Assembly: GCA_027475525.1 (NCBI GenBank)
Contig: JAMWFC010000046.1
Coordinates: forward strand, 434,001 to 498,000
DNA length: 64,000 bases
DNA from: Macrolepiota albuminosa
Taxonomy: Eukaryota; Basidiomycota; Agaricomycetes; Agaricales; Agaricaceae
Direction: 5' to 3'
The notes below the pieces were generated by a model. That model saw nothing but the letters and a program-made list of their open reading frames with translations. It ran no database searches and was not told where the DNA came from. How positions within the stretch are numbered: position 1 is the first letter of the stretch; every line of letters starts with the position of its first letter. The position numbers were made by a program, and so were the translations under genes. Positions 33,128 to 44,509 of this stretch are shown in pieces.

Positions 33128-34731
33128 ACCCAGCAATTGATTCTAACAATAGCGACTTTGAAGACTGGGTTGACTGTCTACATGGCTTTATGCACCTTAT
33201 TCAGCAACCTGTCCCCCTTCTGTGTCGGCAACAGCCCACCACAGTCCTCTTGCACCCTATTGCTCCTTACCAATCCAACATCTTTAGCACACCACTTATG
33301 TTCTATATGGCAAGTATTCTTAGCCAGGATTTCCCTTCAGTAAGGATTGTACAGGAACCTCAACCGCTTAGAGAAGACAGTTGCCAACTAACTTATGACA
33401 CTGTACCCCAATCCCCCAAGGTGCAAGCCAAGGATAAGTGCTTATTAGCTGTGGAATAATGGATACAAGACCTTAAGCGCCCAGGGAACCTTAGCAACAA
33501 TGAGTATGCAACCTTCCTTTATTCGCTATGCTACTCACTTCTTCTTTACCAACAATCATCTTTGGCAATGACATTATAATGGTGCTCACAAATTGGTTAT
33601 CAAGCAGGACAGTTGCCTACATATCCTATACGTTATGCATGACAAACTTGGTCACAGAGGTTTGTATGCTACCCAAGCCACTCTCTTGGAGCATTTTTGG
33701 TGGCCACACGTTAGTACTGACAAAGTGTTCATACCGCCTCCCATTGCTATGCCAGCACCCTTGTTTAGCAAGATATATATTGGCGCTATGCACATGCCAA
33801 AGTCAGGTCACTATAAGTATATCATCCAGGGATGGTGCTCACTAATCTATTGGCCTGAGTTCCACATGCTCCAATGCAAGAATACCAATGCCATTGCCAA
33901 GTGGCTCTTTGAGGACATTATTTGCCAATGGGGAGTGCTAAGGGAGATTGTCACAGATAATGGTGCACCTATCATTAAGGCATTGACTTACCTTGCCAAG
34001 AAGTACAATATCCACCACATTCACATCTCCAGTTTCAACAAACGTGCCAAAAGGTTGGTGGAATGACCCTACTTTGACCTGCGGCAAGAGCTATTCAAGG
34101 CAGTCAATGGCCATGAGTCATGTTGGAGTGAAGCAACATATTCAGTCTTTTAGTTAGAAAGGGTCAATATTCATAAGTGCATGGGTTGTTCTCCTTATTA
34201 TGCAGCTACTGGCACACACCCCCTGCTCCCTGCTGACATCATCAAAGTGACATATCTCCAGCCGGCTCCCAACAGCATCTTAGCAACTACTGACCTCATT
34301 GCCAGATGTGCTATTGACCTCCAACAACAATGTGAGGACTTGGAGCGACTTCATGAAACCGTCTTTGCCACTTGTTGCCAAGCAGCACTTAGGTTTGAGG
34401 CTGACCACAGCATTACCATCAAGGACTACGACTTCCTGAGAGGTGCGCTAGTGCTTATGTGCAACTCCAAGTTTGAGACCTTTTATAACAAGAAAAGATG
34501 TGCCTATGTTAACTTGGGCCTTTGGTAGTTATCTTCTGCAACTGTGGAGGCACTTACATCCTCTGCAAACTAGATGGATCTGTACTTCACAGACCTGTTG
34601 CGACTTTTTGCCTACTAGCATATCTTCTCAGGGAACACATTGACTTGCCACTTGAGGCACTTGACATCAACACCACTAAGCTTCTGGAACTTGAGGAAAC
34701 AGAGTCTATACCAAAGAAAGAAGAAAACTAA
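33128..34731 (+). pseudogene. family C2 integrase, decayed
   Basis: Matches C1 across its length. Pieces include HLIQQPVPLL, HDKLGHRGLYATQATLLEHF, IVTDNGAPIIKALTYLAKKY and GCSPYYAATGTHPLLPADI, ending KKEEN. The CHLC part of the zinc domain is deleted near 33725, and stops and frameshifts are common. No chromodomain. Confidence 0.8.
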
Positions 34732-35060
34732 AAACACTGTAAAACATTGATAAGCCTGCACTTACTTTTACTTACTGTTACTTTTCCTGCTGAATTGCTT
34801 ACTGTACTATACTTCACAGACATTTGCTGTACATACTCAAGATGCAGCGCTAGCATGTCACCAATGCTGAGCGCCTTGCACGACCTTTGCCAAGAGTTTT
34901 TTGCTATAATGATCTACTGAGTGTTCCCTTTATCCCAAAATTTTGCTAAGTCCCTTACTTTGTCTATCTGACTGTTTCCTCCTTGCTGTACCTTGCTGTA
35001 CCTTACTGCTGCTCCTTTGCCAAACCCTATTCACTTGCTTACCATCTTTATTTCAAGTTT
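34732..35060 (+). repeat. 3' non-coding or LTR region of family C2
   Basis: Similar to the inverse of 11328-11758. 35061-35355 has no recognised gene. Confidence 0.5.
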
Positions 35061-35355
35061 GGAAGTCTAGGTGCCAAGCATGAGATATATTGACAGGCAA
35101 GAATCAGCTGCATACAAGACAACTAATCTACTCTATAGTCCGTCTAATAATCATTGGCATCCAGCAACCAAGAATCGTCATCCAAGGGAGGCAAGGAAAC
35201 ATTGTGTAGGGGCAACAGATCACCGGGCTAAATGTTATTGGCTTCTTGCCAGTCCAGAGCGTTCTGGTAGTCAGCTTGGTAGTCTTGCAGGATGGCAAGA
35301 CTATGTGCCAAGTTGTCATAACAAAGGTGAAACACCATGATTTGGGCCTGGATTG

Positions 35356-35446
35356 AATAGTACTAACAGATAGGGTTAAGAGAATAGAAACAGCAAAATG
35401 AGAGAATGATAGAAGAAAAATGGAAGAAATGAGGAGTCCCCTGACA
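35356..35446 (-). repeat. fragment of element E LTR
   Basis: Matches the promoter-distal about 90 bp of the E LTR, from TAGTACTAACAGATAG to GGAGTCCCCTGACA. Confidence 0.7.
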
Positions 35447-35457
35447 GAAGGAGGCAA

Positions 35458-36219
35458 TGTCACAACCCCCCCCCCCCCACCCAGAACCCCATCCTGGACT
35501 CCCACCAACCTCATGACACAACTCCTGCTATAAGGACCACCTCCACCACTATAATGTGCATCAAGCCCTCCCTGACAGCCCCACATTATAGACCCTGGGA
35601 CCACCTGCTGATACAATGATCCACAATCAGATCACATCAAATCATCTTGGCTAGCATGCATCACACATTATGACCATTCCTCCACACCAATTGATTATGT
35701 GCTCCAAGTGCATGATCTCCAGTATACAGTTCCCCTCCCTCTCTCCACTGCCCATTAACTCTTGGAACTGCCCCAGACATCCTGGAACCCTCAGGAACCT
35801 GGAGGTAACCTCTACCAATACTTAAAGAGTAGCTACCCACTTGTAGTAGGTTAGTCTTGATATTACATTGATTGTCTGTGTGCTCTTTTGATCTGACTGG
35901 TATGCACTGACTAGCATGCTTTGACTGGCACACTCAACTTATTCACATGCCCCTGAAATTGGTATGCACTCCATGGCTTAAAGTTTATTAACCCCAGTCT
36001 TGTCCTAGAACTCCCAGTTCCTGACTAGACCCTAATCCCCTCATCCTCTCAACTTAACCCAATTCTTGAACTAAGTTCTTTACCCCAGGCACCCTCTGCT
36101 CATGTCTTGAGCCCCAGAGCATGGTCCAGAGTTCCACACCACCCAAGTACACGTAGATCAAGTCCATCTTGTAAGGGCATTGCTTTCTCCAAAAGCTTCT
36201 GACTCAGCAGAACCTGACA
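35458..36219 (+). repeat. old family A LTR, CpG stripped
   Basis: TGTCACAACCCC..AACCTGACA keeps the full family-A order, including AGTCTTGATATT (about 35863), but I count one CG dinucleotide in 762 bp. CGs of the young LTRs appear as TG or CA. No target duplication is seen (GGCAA versus CTCAG). Confidence 0.85.
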
Positions 36220-38041
36220 CTCAGGAGGTGCAGGAGTTTGGGAGCCTGACATAGTAATAGTAGATATAGATGAAGTCATTGAAAAATGTGCTTTTTCAGA
36301 GGATGTAAAGAGGTTGGAGCCCAAGGATTGGAGAAGGTTGGAGCCTGGCAACCCCAAGAAAAAGGTATGTAACTGATGTAATGTTGATTGCTGGAAGCAA
36401 CAATGAAGTGTCAGAAAAAGGAGATTGAATTATACTCTGGGCCTATGGAAAGGCCTGAGTTACACCAGTACCAAATAGCTGCAGGACATCAAAGAGGTCA
36501 GAATTGTTTGGGGTTGAAAAAGAAGGAAAAGGCCCAGTTGTAGAAGAAAAGTTGATACCTGGAGTGGGAGTAGGAGCAGGAATGCTTGGAATAGTTATAG
36601 GAAGTAAGTTAGTGCTCAAAGGAAGTGTAGGAGGGGCAGTGGGAATAACCAGTAGAATGGAAGATGTTGTGGTGCTGCTAGAAAGAAAGACAGGGTCAGT
36701 GGAGGACCTGGGCCTGCCAGAAGGGAATTGCAAGGAGAAGTGGGACTTAGAAATTGTTGGATCAAAGGAGTGGCCTTGAAAGCCACTGGAGCTTAAGTAA
36801 CTCTCTGCAGTGCTTAGAAAAAGCTGGGGTCTTAGAGAGCAAAATGACCATGCAGGTTGCTTAGAATGATGGCTTCTCTTTCTTGGGGAATGAGAGGAAA
36901 AAGGTGTAGCCACTAAAGGCATGGGAGGTATCTACTGAGGCGAGAAGAGAATGATTGAGATAGAGTAGAGAGCAGCCAGCTGAATATGAATACCAAGAGA
37001 GGTAGTCCAAGGAGATAAAAACAAAATGGGATTAGAAACTGGAAGAACAGAAGTAATGTCATCAACTTGCATTATATGAGTAGCAGGGCCACTGATGAAA
37101 TTATCCAAGTCCATGCTCAATTTCTTGTCAGAGGACTTACTATCCTCCAGAATGCTCTGAAGGAAGAGAAGCAGAGTAATGTGCTTATGCTGTTTTCTTG
37201 CAGGTGGAAGCATGGACAAGGAGGTAGTGGCTTACTCAGAGCAAGCACAACCACTATGATGGGGTCTGGGTAGGCTCACTAAAGAGTCTGACATATCTAC
37301 CAGAGCCATGGATATAAGAACAGGAGGTGCACAGAGTAAAACTCAATGATTTCAAGTAACAAAAAGAGAGTATAATGCTACATGAAAGTACAAGTAAGTG
37401 TTATTCCAAGTGTGTGATGCATGACATGACTGTCTGAATCCTGCATTCATTCTATGCCTCTGTTCTGCGGACTTTTAACTCTAGTTCTAGTCAAATCCAA
37501 TTTAGGGGTCTGATTTAGCATTGTGTGATCTACATAAGAAGGTTTTAGCTTGTAATCAACAGTTATATTCTTTTAAATCTTTTGCTATTGGCTTTAGACT
37601 CTAGGCTTGTTACTAACTAGGCAACTTATCAAAACTCTTGACTTCTGTTGGCATCATGTCTAAAACATACTTCCATAACTGGCTCTCTTGATCTGGACCT
37701 TCCTTTCTCAAATACAGGTGATCCACCTGTCCCACCAGCTATAAAGACTACAGCTGCATCTACTTATCAGCCTTCACCAAAGCAGGATGAAAAGTCACCT
37801 CACAATACTAATGTGAGCTTTGGAATGCTGGGTGGACTATCCATGTCACAGATGAAGTTCATTGTGAGGCCTGGTGGTAAACTAGGAGAGAAATCCACAG
37901 TCTCAGGAGTGTCACTATCAGAGAGCCAGATGCCTTTACTGATGTACCTGGTATTGTCCTAGAGTTCATCAGCTCAGTCCAAAGACCAGCCAGACCTTAC
38001 ATAGTATTTGAGCTGGTGCAAAGCAGTGCTTTGATACACAG
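36220..38041. other. CpG-poor DNA without a recognisable gene
   Basis: Ser/Pro-rich ORFs at 36443-36922 (minus) and small ORFs at 36932-37219 (minus) and 37648-37962 (plus) show no family motif. Base composition matches the decayed repeats around it. Confidence 0.5.
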
Positions 38042-38783
38042 TGTCAGGTTCCGCTGAATCGAGGGCTTTCCGGGAAAGCGACGCCCTTACGATGCGGACT
38101 TGATCTACGGACACTCGGGTGTCTGGAACTCCGGGGCTAGGATTCCGGGGTTCAAGACGAGGACAGGGGGTAATCCCGGGAGAGGGAACTAGAGTCCGGG
38201 AGTTTTGGGTTGGGGGTGGCTGAGAGTTAGAGGGGGTCAAGTCGTGAACCGGAGGTTCTAAGACGAGACCAAGTTAGTAAATTAAGAGTCGCGAAGTGCG
38301 TACCAAAACTTAGAGCACGCAAATACTAAGGCGTGCCAGTCGAAGCGTACCAAACAAGGCATACCAGTCAAACAGAGGGCACGCAATATCCAAGTAACAG
38401 TTATGCAATATCAAGACTAGCGAATACAACAGGGAACTATGCTATAAGTACTACGGGACCGGGTCTCGGGGTTCCGGGATGTCTGGGATGGGTTCCGGGG
38501 GTCATTGAGTAGCGGCAGGGGCTGCATACCGGGATCGCGCGTGTGGGGCGCGCGATCAATTGGCGCGGATGGAGCCGTGATGCGTGATGCGCGATGGCCG
38601 GGGACGAGTTGCGTGATCCGATCGTTGATCGGGGCTGGTGGCGGCTGATGGCGGTCCTTGACGCGCGTGATGGCGGTGTCGGCGGTCGTGATGGCAGGGC
38701 GTGTCCTGTGGGGTCGGAGGGAGGATCCCGGATGGTGTTCCGGGGGTGTCCCGGGGTGGGCCCGGAGGGGAGGGGTCGTGACA
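38042..38783 (-). repeat. 3' LTR of A2
   Basis: 742 bp, plus strand TGTCAGGTTCCG..GGGTCGTGACA. The flank on the low side is CACAG (38037-38041). The LTR also lies directly upstream of the plus-strand accessory gene, so it may supply its promoter in the reverse direction (inference). Confidence 0.93.
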
Positions 38784-38800
38784 TCACCCCCCCCCTCAGC
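38784..38800 (-). promoter_or_regulatory. polypurine tract of A2
   Basis: Sense GCTGAGGGGGGGGGTGA abuts the 3' LTR. Its position places the antisense gene inside the element, between integrase and 3' LTR. Confidence 0.8.
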
Positions 38801-38913
38801 GCCGAGACCCTCCGAGGCGCGCGTAGCCGGTGGTTCGGACCAGGGGTCAACCGTGGGATCCGGCACCTGACCTGCCACGTATCGAAAAAAAATTTTTACC
38901 ATCAAACTCAACC

Positions 38914-40741
38914 ATGTCGCACACCCCGACGCATTCCCCGACGCCCCCGCCCACCAACGAAGTCGCGCCTTTGGTCGTGTGGGAGGCCCGGGACGCCCGG
39001 TATCGGCGCCGCCTGGATCAGGAGCGTGTCGCAGCGCTCTTTCAGCAACGTAGGTGCATTCGGGTGTTTTTCGCTTGGCCCGATCAACCTCCCTTTTTTA
39101 GAACAACAAAACGCACCTGCCCCGGAGGCGGGACCCAGTCGCCTGCCGGAGGCTGCCCCGGAGGCACCGGTCAGTCCCCCGCCGTCGGTTCCCGCGGTAG
39201 CCCCTCAGGCGGGTCCCAGTCGCCCCGCGCCCACGGTCGCGCGGATGACCGTCCGACCCCCCCGCCCTCCCCCTTCACCTCGTCCCCGCTTGGTCGCCCC
39301 GCGTTTTCGTCAATCGGGGATGGCTCCCGGTACCGTGTCGGTGGTCCCGGAGGATCTGCGTGTCCCGTGGGCCGCCGTGTCGCAGTCGATGTTCGAGCAG
39401 GCCCTTGAGAGGCCCCGGGGGTTGCCCACCCATGCGTGGTGCGTTAGTAACGGGCCGGTAAGTGACTTTGTACCTTCATGGCCGCCGCTAACGTCGACCC
39501 AGTGTGTGCACTGCGCTCGCCGGATGGTGCCATGCCATTTCGAGGCCCCTAGCCCGTCGTCCTGGAGAGACTCGTCGGTGTGCGAGGCATGTCGCGACAA
39601 CCACGAGCGCTGCTCCATTTCCGCTTTGTGGAGGGCGCGTTGCATGGCGCAGGAGCAGGGGTGGCCGTTGGGGGGTTTGACACGCCGGATGGGGGTGGAG
39701 GAAAGGGACTGGGTGGTCGAGCCGCCGGTGGGAGCGCCGGAGGGTTCCGGGGCAGGCGCCGCCCCGACGAGGGGGTCTCGGGTCAGGGGGGCGGCGGGGG
39801 TGGGGAGTCGGGGCCGGCCTGTGGTCCTGCTCACGCGCCGGGCAACCCAGGCCAGGGCAAGTCGTGCCGACAAGGGGAAGCGGCGGGCGTCGCCCAGTTC
39901 TTCCCCCGGCCCTTCCAAGCGGCCACGGCTCTCCCGGGAGTCCTCTTCCCCGGCCCCTTCCCTGCGCCTGTCTCCGGCGGTCTTCTCCCCCTTGTCGGGG
40001 CGGCCGCTGGGCGTGGACGTGAGGGCGCTCCAGGAGCGCGTGGATCGGGCCGAGCGGGAGAGGCAGGAGCTGGTTGACCGCCATCAGGTCACAGCTGAAC
40101 ACCTGCGGGGGGTTCGGACGACCCTGGCCCGGAGCGAGGAGGCGGTGAGGCAGGAGGCGGCAGCTCGGCGGTGGATGGAGGAGGACCGGGGGGCGGCAGC
40201 TCGGGAGCTGCAGGAGGCGCGGGTTGCACGAGGGGCGTTGGAGGCCGAGCGGGACGCGCTACGGGCCCGGCTGGAGCAAGGGACGGGTCATCCGGAGCCG
40301 GCCCCCCAGAGCCTGCAGGACGTGGTCGTCGCCCGGATGTCGGCTTTGAGTGAGTGGTTGGAGCCCCTCTACCGAGTTCCCGTGCTGATTCTCCTAGGTT
40401 GGGCCCGGGAGCACCGCCTGCTCCTGGACGGGGTGGCTGCGGCGCTGGCCTCTCTGCAGGAGGGTCAGCGGCCCGAGTTGGCAACCCCCGGGGTGGAGCG
40501 TGGGTTGGACCTGCTGGGGAGACTGGTCTCGGCGCACCGGCGGAGGAATGTCCCAGCGCCGGGCACCTGGTTCGAGAGGATTCTGGACGAAGGCGAGCCT
40601 CTTCCGTCCTGGGACCAGCTGCTGGAGGAGGCGTCACGGGAGTACGTTCCGGGAGAGCGGGAGGGAGAGGAGCCCCGGGGTTGGCCGTCGCGGCCCAGCG
40701 GGGGAGAGGGAGGGGAGGGGGGCCCGGAGACCCCTCACTAG
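38914..40741 (+). CDS. antisense accessory gene of A2, Zn2Cys6-like plus coiled coil, three introns
   Basis: Predicted exons: 38914-39049, 39102-39457, 39503-40349, 40398-40741 (about 560 residues). Introns are 52, 45 and 48 bp with GT..AG ends; the second has GTAAGT and CTAAC. Intron 1 must be removed to join the frames (codon restored as CAA); introns 2 and 3 keep frame, but A1 has introns at the same points with different lengths. The start MSHTPTHS follows an A/T-rich leader. Domains: Pro-rich N-terminus; CVHCARRMVPC and CEACRDNHERC (both C-x2-C-x6-C, 15-residue loop); a basic stretch KGKRRASP; a Glu/Arg coiled coil (about residues 320-430); conserved C-terminus WAREHRLLLDG. It could be a nuclear DNA-binding regulator, but function is not shown. 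It is antisense to gag-pol. A host gene captured by the element is an alternative origin. Confidence 0.75.
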
Positions 40742-41008
40742 CAGTCTTTTTTGCCGAACTTTCTTGACGGTCCCGTTATGTATCCTATAGTGTAGTGGTA
40801 AATCAAAATGTATATACTTGTTCTGCCGAGGTAAGTAAGTAAAGAGAGAGAAAAGAAGGACAGAAACATCGTAGGTAATTTGGCGGGAGAGAGAAATTCA
40901 ATTGCTATGATGGGAAAGGGTAATAAAGAGGAGCGAGAAAGAAGGAAAAACAGAAAGTATACATGGGAGTTGAATCCCTACCGAATCCAGAGGCGGGGGT
41001 TACGCCCA

Positions 41009-42673
41009 CTACTGCCGTCTGTGAGTCCTGCGCCCCGGAGGGTCGTCTCCCGGGTGCTGTTGTTGGAAGTCCCGGAGTTTGTCGAGGGCGCCTTCGAGGT
41101 TTTTGCGTGGTTCCCAAGTGTCGTCTTCCGGGCCGTATCCCTTCCACCGTACGAGGAAGTGGGGTCGTCCACGAATGTTCCGGGAGTCGAGGATGTCTTC
41201 AACCTCGTAGTGGTACTCGTCCTCGACCTCGACCGGGGGAGGGGGTTCAGGTCGTCGTCCAGGGAAGGGATCCGGGGGGTGTCGCTCCAGGAGGCGGACG
41301 TGGAAAACCGGGTGCAGTCCTTTTAGTCCCGGGGGAAGTTCGATCTTGTAGGCGTGGGATGAGACCTTCTTCAATATTTTGAACGGGCCGAGACGCTTGT
41401 GATCGAGTTTTGGGGAGGGCCGGTGGGTGCAGAGGTGTCGTCGATCTAACCATACCTTTGTCCCGGGGGTCCAGTCGGGGGTGTCTTCCCGTTTCCGGTC
41501 GGCGTGTTTCACGTAGGCCCGGTTCGCGGTGTCGATCTCTTCCCGGAGAAACTCGTGAAGAGACTGGAGATCCCGGGCGACCTCGTGGGCGGCGTGTGAC
41601 GGGATGTCCCGGAGCGAGAGCGTCAGTCGAGGATGGTACCCCTTGTTGGCAAAGAAGGGCGATACCCCGGTGGCAGAGTGCGGCGTGTTGTTGTAGGTGA
41701 ACTCCGCCAGGGGGAGCTCAGTGCGCCAATCGTCCTGCAAGTAGTTGACGTACAGCCGGAGGTATTGCTCGAGGGACTGGTTGACCCTTTCGGTCTGACC
41801 GTCGGTTTCGGGGTGGTAGGCGGTAGAGAGGTTAGTCTTTACTTCAAGTGCCTTACACAGGGAAGTCCAAAACTTGGATACGAAGAGGGGGCCACGGTCG
41901 GAGACGATGTCGTCCGGGAGTCCATGTTTGGCCAAGACGTGCTCGAGGAACAGTCGGGCGAAGTCCGTGGTATGGCAGGGTAGGAAGATGCCCTGTTTGG
42001 TTAGCCTGCACACAACGACGAGAATGGCATCGAACCCTTCAGATTCCGGGAGTTCGACGATGTGATCCAGGGATATGGAGGACCAGGGGCGACATCCGAC
42101 TGGCAGGGGTTTCAGGAGTCCGTATGGTCGGTGTCGGGGGACCTTGGCCCGGAGGCAGGGTTCACATGATCGAATGTAGCGGGTCACGTCCTTCTTCAAC
42201 CCTGGCCAAAAGTAAGTCCGGGAGATGAGCTGGAGGGTCTTACGTATTCCAGGATGTCCCCGGAGCTTGTGGTCGTGGTGTTGGCGGAGGACGTCGTAGC
42301 GAAGTCGGGCGTGATCCGGGACGTAGATGCGGCCGTCCCGGAGGAGGAGTTTCTCGTCGGGGGACAAGGAGAAGGCGGGGTCCCGGTCGGTTCCGTCGGA
42401 AGAGTTTCGGGGGTCGTGATCGGTGAAGTACTTGTCTCGGGGAGCGCGGCGGATCTGGTTCAGGGTTCCTTCATTGTTTAAGATCAGTACGGCATTCAGA
42501 TGTTCGGGAGGGATCACCACGCGATGATTGAACGCATTGCGTTCCGCCTCGAACGACTTCTTGGGGTAGACGTCCGGACGACGGGTGAGGGCATCGGGTT
42601 TGGCGCCAAGTCGTCCCGGGCGGTACTGGATCGTGAAGTCGTATTCCGAGAGGATCTCGGACCATCGGGCCTG
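41009..42673 (-). CDS. A2 integrase with chromodomain
   Basis: Inserts element cDNA into the genome. Visible in order: HHCC zinc domain ([18 protein letters not shown]), catalytic core with [30 protein letters not shown] and [13 protein letters not shown] (D,D,E), GPY/F-type [20 protein letters not shown], and a chromodomain ([18 protein letters not shown] then [15 protein letters not shown]) before a basic tail. It continues in the frame of RT-RNase H and is parted from it only by a TGA at 42674-42676. An opposite-strand gene follows 268 bp downstream. Confidence 0.92.
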   Translation of the reverse strand, partial: QARWSEILSEYDFTIQYRPGRLGAKPDALTRRPDVYPKKSFEAERNAFNHRVVIPPEHLNAVLILNNEGTLNQIRRAPRDKYFTDHDPRNSSDGTDRDPAFSLSPDEKLLLRDGRIYVPDHARLRYDVLRQHHDHKLRGHPGIRKTLQLISRTYFWPGLKKDVTRYIRSCEPCLRAKVPRHRPYGLLKPLPVGCRPWSSISLDHIVELPESEGFDAILVVVCRLTKQGIFLPCHTTDFARLFLEHVLAKHGLPDDIVSDRGPLFVSKFWTSLCKALEVKTNLSTAYHPETDGQTERVNQSLEQYLRLYVNYLQDDWRTELPLAEFTYNNTPHSATGVSPFFANKGYHPRLTLSLRDIPSHAAHEVARDLQSLHEFLREEIDTANRAYVKHADRKREDTPDWTPGTKVWLDRRHLCTHRPSPKLDHKRLGPFKILKKVSSHAYKIELPPGLKGLHPVFHVRLLERHPPDPFPGRRPEPPPPVEVEDEYHYEVEDILDSRNIRGRPHFLVRWKGYGPEDDTWEPRKNLEGALDKLRDFQQQHPGDDPPGRRTHRRQ

Positions 42674-44509
42674 TCATCGACTAAGCTGTTTGGTCGTGGT
42701 GAAGTACTGCAGGTTGTTGTGATCTGAGTAGACCTGAATCCGGTGTCGGGCTCCCTCGAGGTAGGCTCGCCACTGCTTGAAGGCTTCGACGATGGCGAGG
42801 AGCTCCTTGTCGTAGATGTCGTAGTTGAGCTCGGCGTTGATCATGGACCGGGTGTAGAAAGCGACTGGCCGGGGCTCCCCACCGTCAGGCTCCATCTGTG
42901 AGAGGATCCCGGCGATGGCGTAGTCGGACGCGTCACATTCCAGGATGATCGGGAGGGCCGGGTCGTAGTGCCAGAGTACCGGGGCGACTGTGAAAGCCTC
43001 CTTGAGCAAGTTAAAGACGCTCTGGCACTTACTGTCCCAGTTCCAGGCGGTGTCCTTGCGCGTGAGCCGGTTGAGAGGTTTTGTGATCCCGGAGTAGTTG
43101 TCTATAAACCTCCAGTAGAAGTTAGCGAAACCCAAGAAAGACTGTACTTCCTTGATGTTCCGGGGCTGCGGCCAGTTGACGATGGCCTCGACCTTGTGGG
43201 GGTCCATGCGAATGCCATTCGGGGATACTATGACGCCAAGATACTCAACCTCTTCCGTATGGAATGAACACTTCTCGGGCTTGGCGTGGAGGTTGTGCTC
43301 CCGGAGGCGCTCGAGGACTTGCCGGACATGCTTCTGGTGATCCTCCGGTGAGTCGGAATAAATGAGGATGTCGTCCAGGTAGACGATCACGAAGACGTCA
43401 CTCATGTCGTGGAAGATGTCGTTCATGAAGTATTGGAACGTGGCGGGGGAGTTAGTCATTCCGAAAGGCATCACAAGGTACTCAAACAGACCATACCGCG
43501 TGCGGAACGCGGTTTTCCACTCGTGTCCCGGGGCGATGCGGACGTTGTTGTAACCGGAGCGGAGGTCAATCTTCGTATAAACCTTGGCACTGCGGAGTCG
43601 ATCGACCAGATCGCCAATGAGCGGGAGCGGGTAGCGGTTCTTCTTGGTGATCTTATTGAGTCCCCGGTAGTCGACACAGAGTCGGAGCGAGCTGTCCTTC
43701 TTCTTGGCGAATAGAACCGGGGCTCCGGCGGCGGAGGCGGAGGGTCGGATGAATCCCTTACCGAGCATTTCGTCGAGGTAGTCCTTGAGAGCCCGGAGTT
43801 CGACCTCCGACATGTTGTAGACCTTGCCGAAAGGGGGGGTGGCTCCTTCCTCGAGGTCAATGGTGTGATCATAGGGGCGGTGAGGGGGGATCTCCTTGGC
43901 GTCTCCTTCGGAGAATACGTCAGCGAACTCGTGATACTCCGGGGGAACTACTTCTCGGAGGATTTGCTCCTCGGTTTTCTGTTCCGGGGGAATGGCGTCC
44001 CCTCGTAGGTGTTCTTCCGGGAGTGAAGGCGAGGTGTGCAGCTGAAACGTGGGAGTTCCATCCCTCATGAGGCGGGCGAAGGGAGCGGCCCCAATGATCC
44101 TAATGTCGAGTGCGCTCGGGTCGATCGGTGTTGCGGAATCATCGGCCGGAGCGGGTGTGACGCGTGTCTGAGACCGGCAGGGGTAGTTCGGCCCCTTGTA
44201 CTTGTTCCGAGGAATGTTTGGGGGTCGATCGGGGGCCTTGCGGTCTCGGACGGGCGTGGGTGGTGCAGGCGTGGGGGGCGTGGCAGTCGTCCCGGGGGTG
44301 TTGGGCGTCGGGTCGTTTCCTAGGGCCCGGAGGTGCACGGCGGTCGAGGGGTGGTCTTCGGGTCCCCGGAAGGTCATGGTGAGTGTCCTCCAATCGATAT
44401 CGGGGTTCGTGTTGCGCAGCCAGGGCAGCCCCAGCACCATCGGGGTCGATTTGTGAAGTCGCGTGACCAGGAAGTCGGAAGTGAACTCGTAGTTGTTGTC
44501 CAGGGTCAC
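42674..44509 (-). CDS. A2 reverse transcriptase and RNase H
   Basis: Follows PR2 in the same frame. RT fingers ([18 protein letters not shown]), [24 protein letters not shown] and the palm VYLDDILIYSD are all present. RNase H has LECDASDYAIAGILSQ and NYDIYDKELLAIVEAFK. The frame ends with a TGA after KQLSR, where A1 has Arg before QARW. An uninterrupted relative would read on into integrase. Confidence 0.92.
   Translation of the reverse strand: MTLDNNYEFTSDFLVTRLHKSTPMVLGLPWLRNTNPDIDWRTLTMTFRGPEDHPSTAVHLRALGNDPTPNTPGTTATPPTPAPPTPVRDRKAPDRPPNIPRNKYKGPNYPCRSQTRVTPAPADDSATPIDPSALDIRIIGAAPFARLMRDGTPTFQLHTSPSLPEEHLRGDAIPPEQKTEEQILREVVPPEYHEFADVFSEGDAKEIPPHRPYDHTIDLEEGATPPFGKVYNMSEVELRALKDYLDEMLGKGFIRPSASAAGAPVLFAKKKDSSLRLCVDYRGLNKITKKNRYPLPLIGDLVDRLRSAKVYTKIDLRSGYNNVRIAPGHEWKTAFRTRYGLFEYLVMPFGMTNSPATFQYFMNDIFHDMSDVFVIVYLDDILIYSDSPEDHQKHVRQVLERLREHNLHAKPEKCSFHTEEVEYLGVIVSPNGIRMDPHKVEAIVNWPQPRNIKEVQSFLGFANFYWRFIDNYSGITKPLNRLTRKDTAWNWDSKCQSVFNLLKEAFTVAPVLWHYDPALPIILECDASDYAIAGILSQMEPDGGEPRPVAFYTRSMINAELNYDIYDKELLAIVEAFKQWRAYLEGARHRIQVYSDHNNLQYFTTTKQLSR

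Noticed and set aside
36443..36922. 159-residue Ser/Pro-rich minus ORF
   Set aside because: Low complexity in decayed DNA. No support for a real protein.
38594..38913. 5' extension of the A2 antisense ORF into the LTR
   Set aside because: Upstream of 39101 this frame is LTR, leader and intron. The spliced start at 38914 gives a better match of frames.
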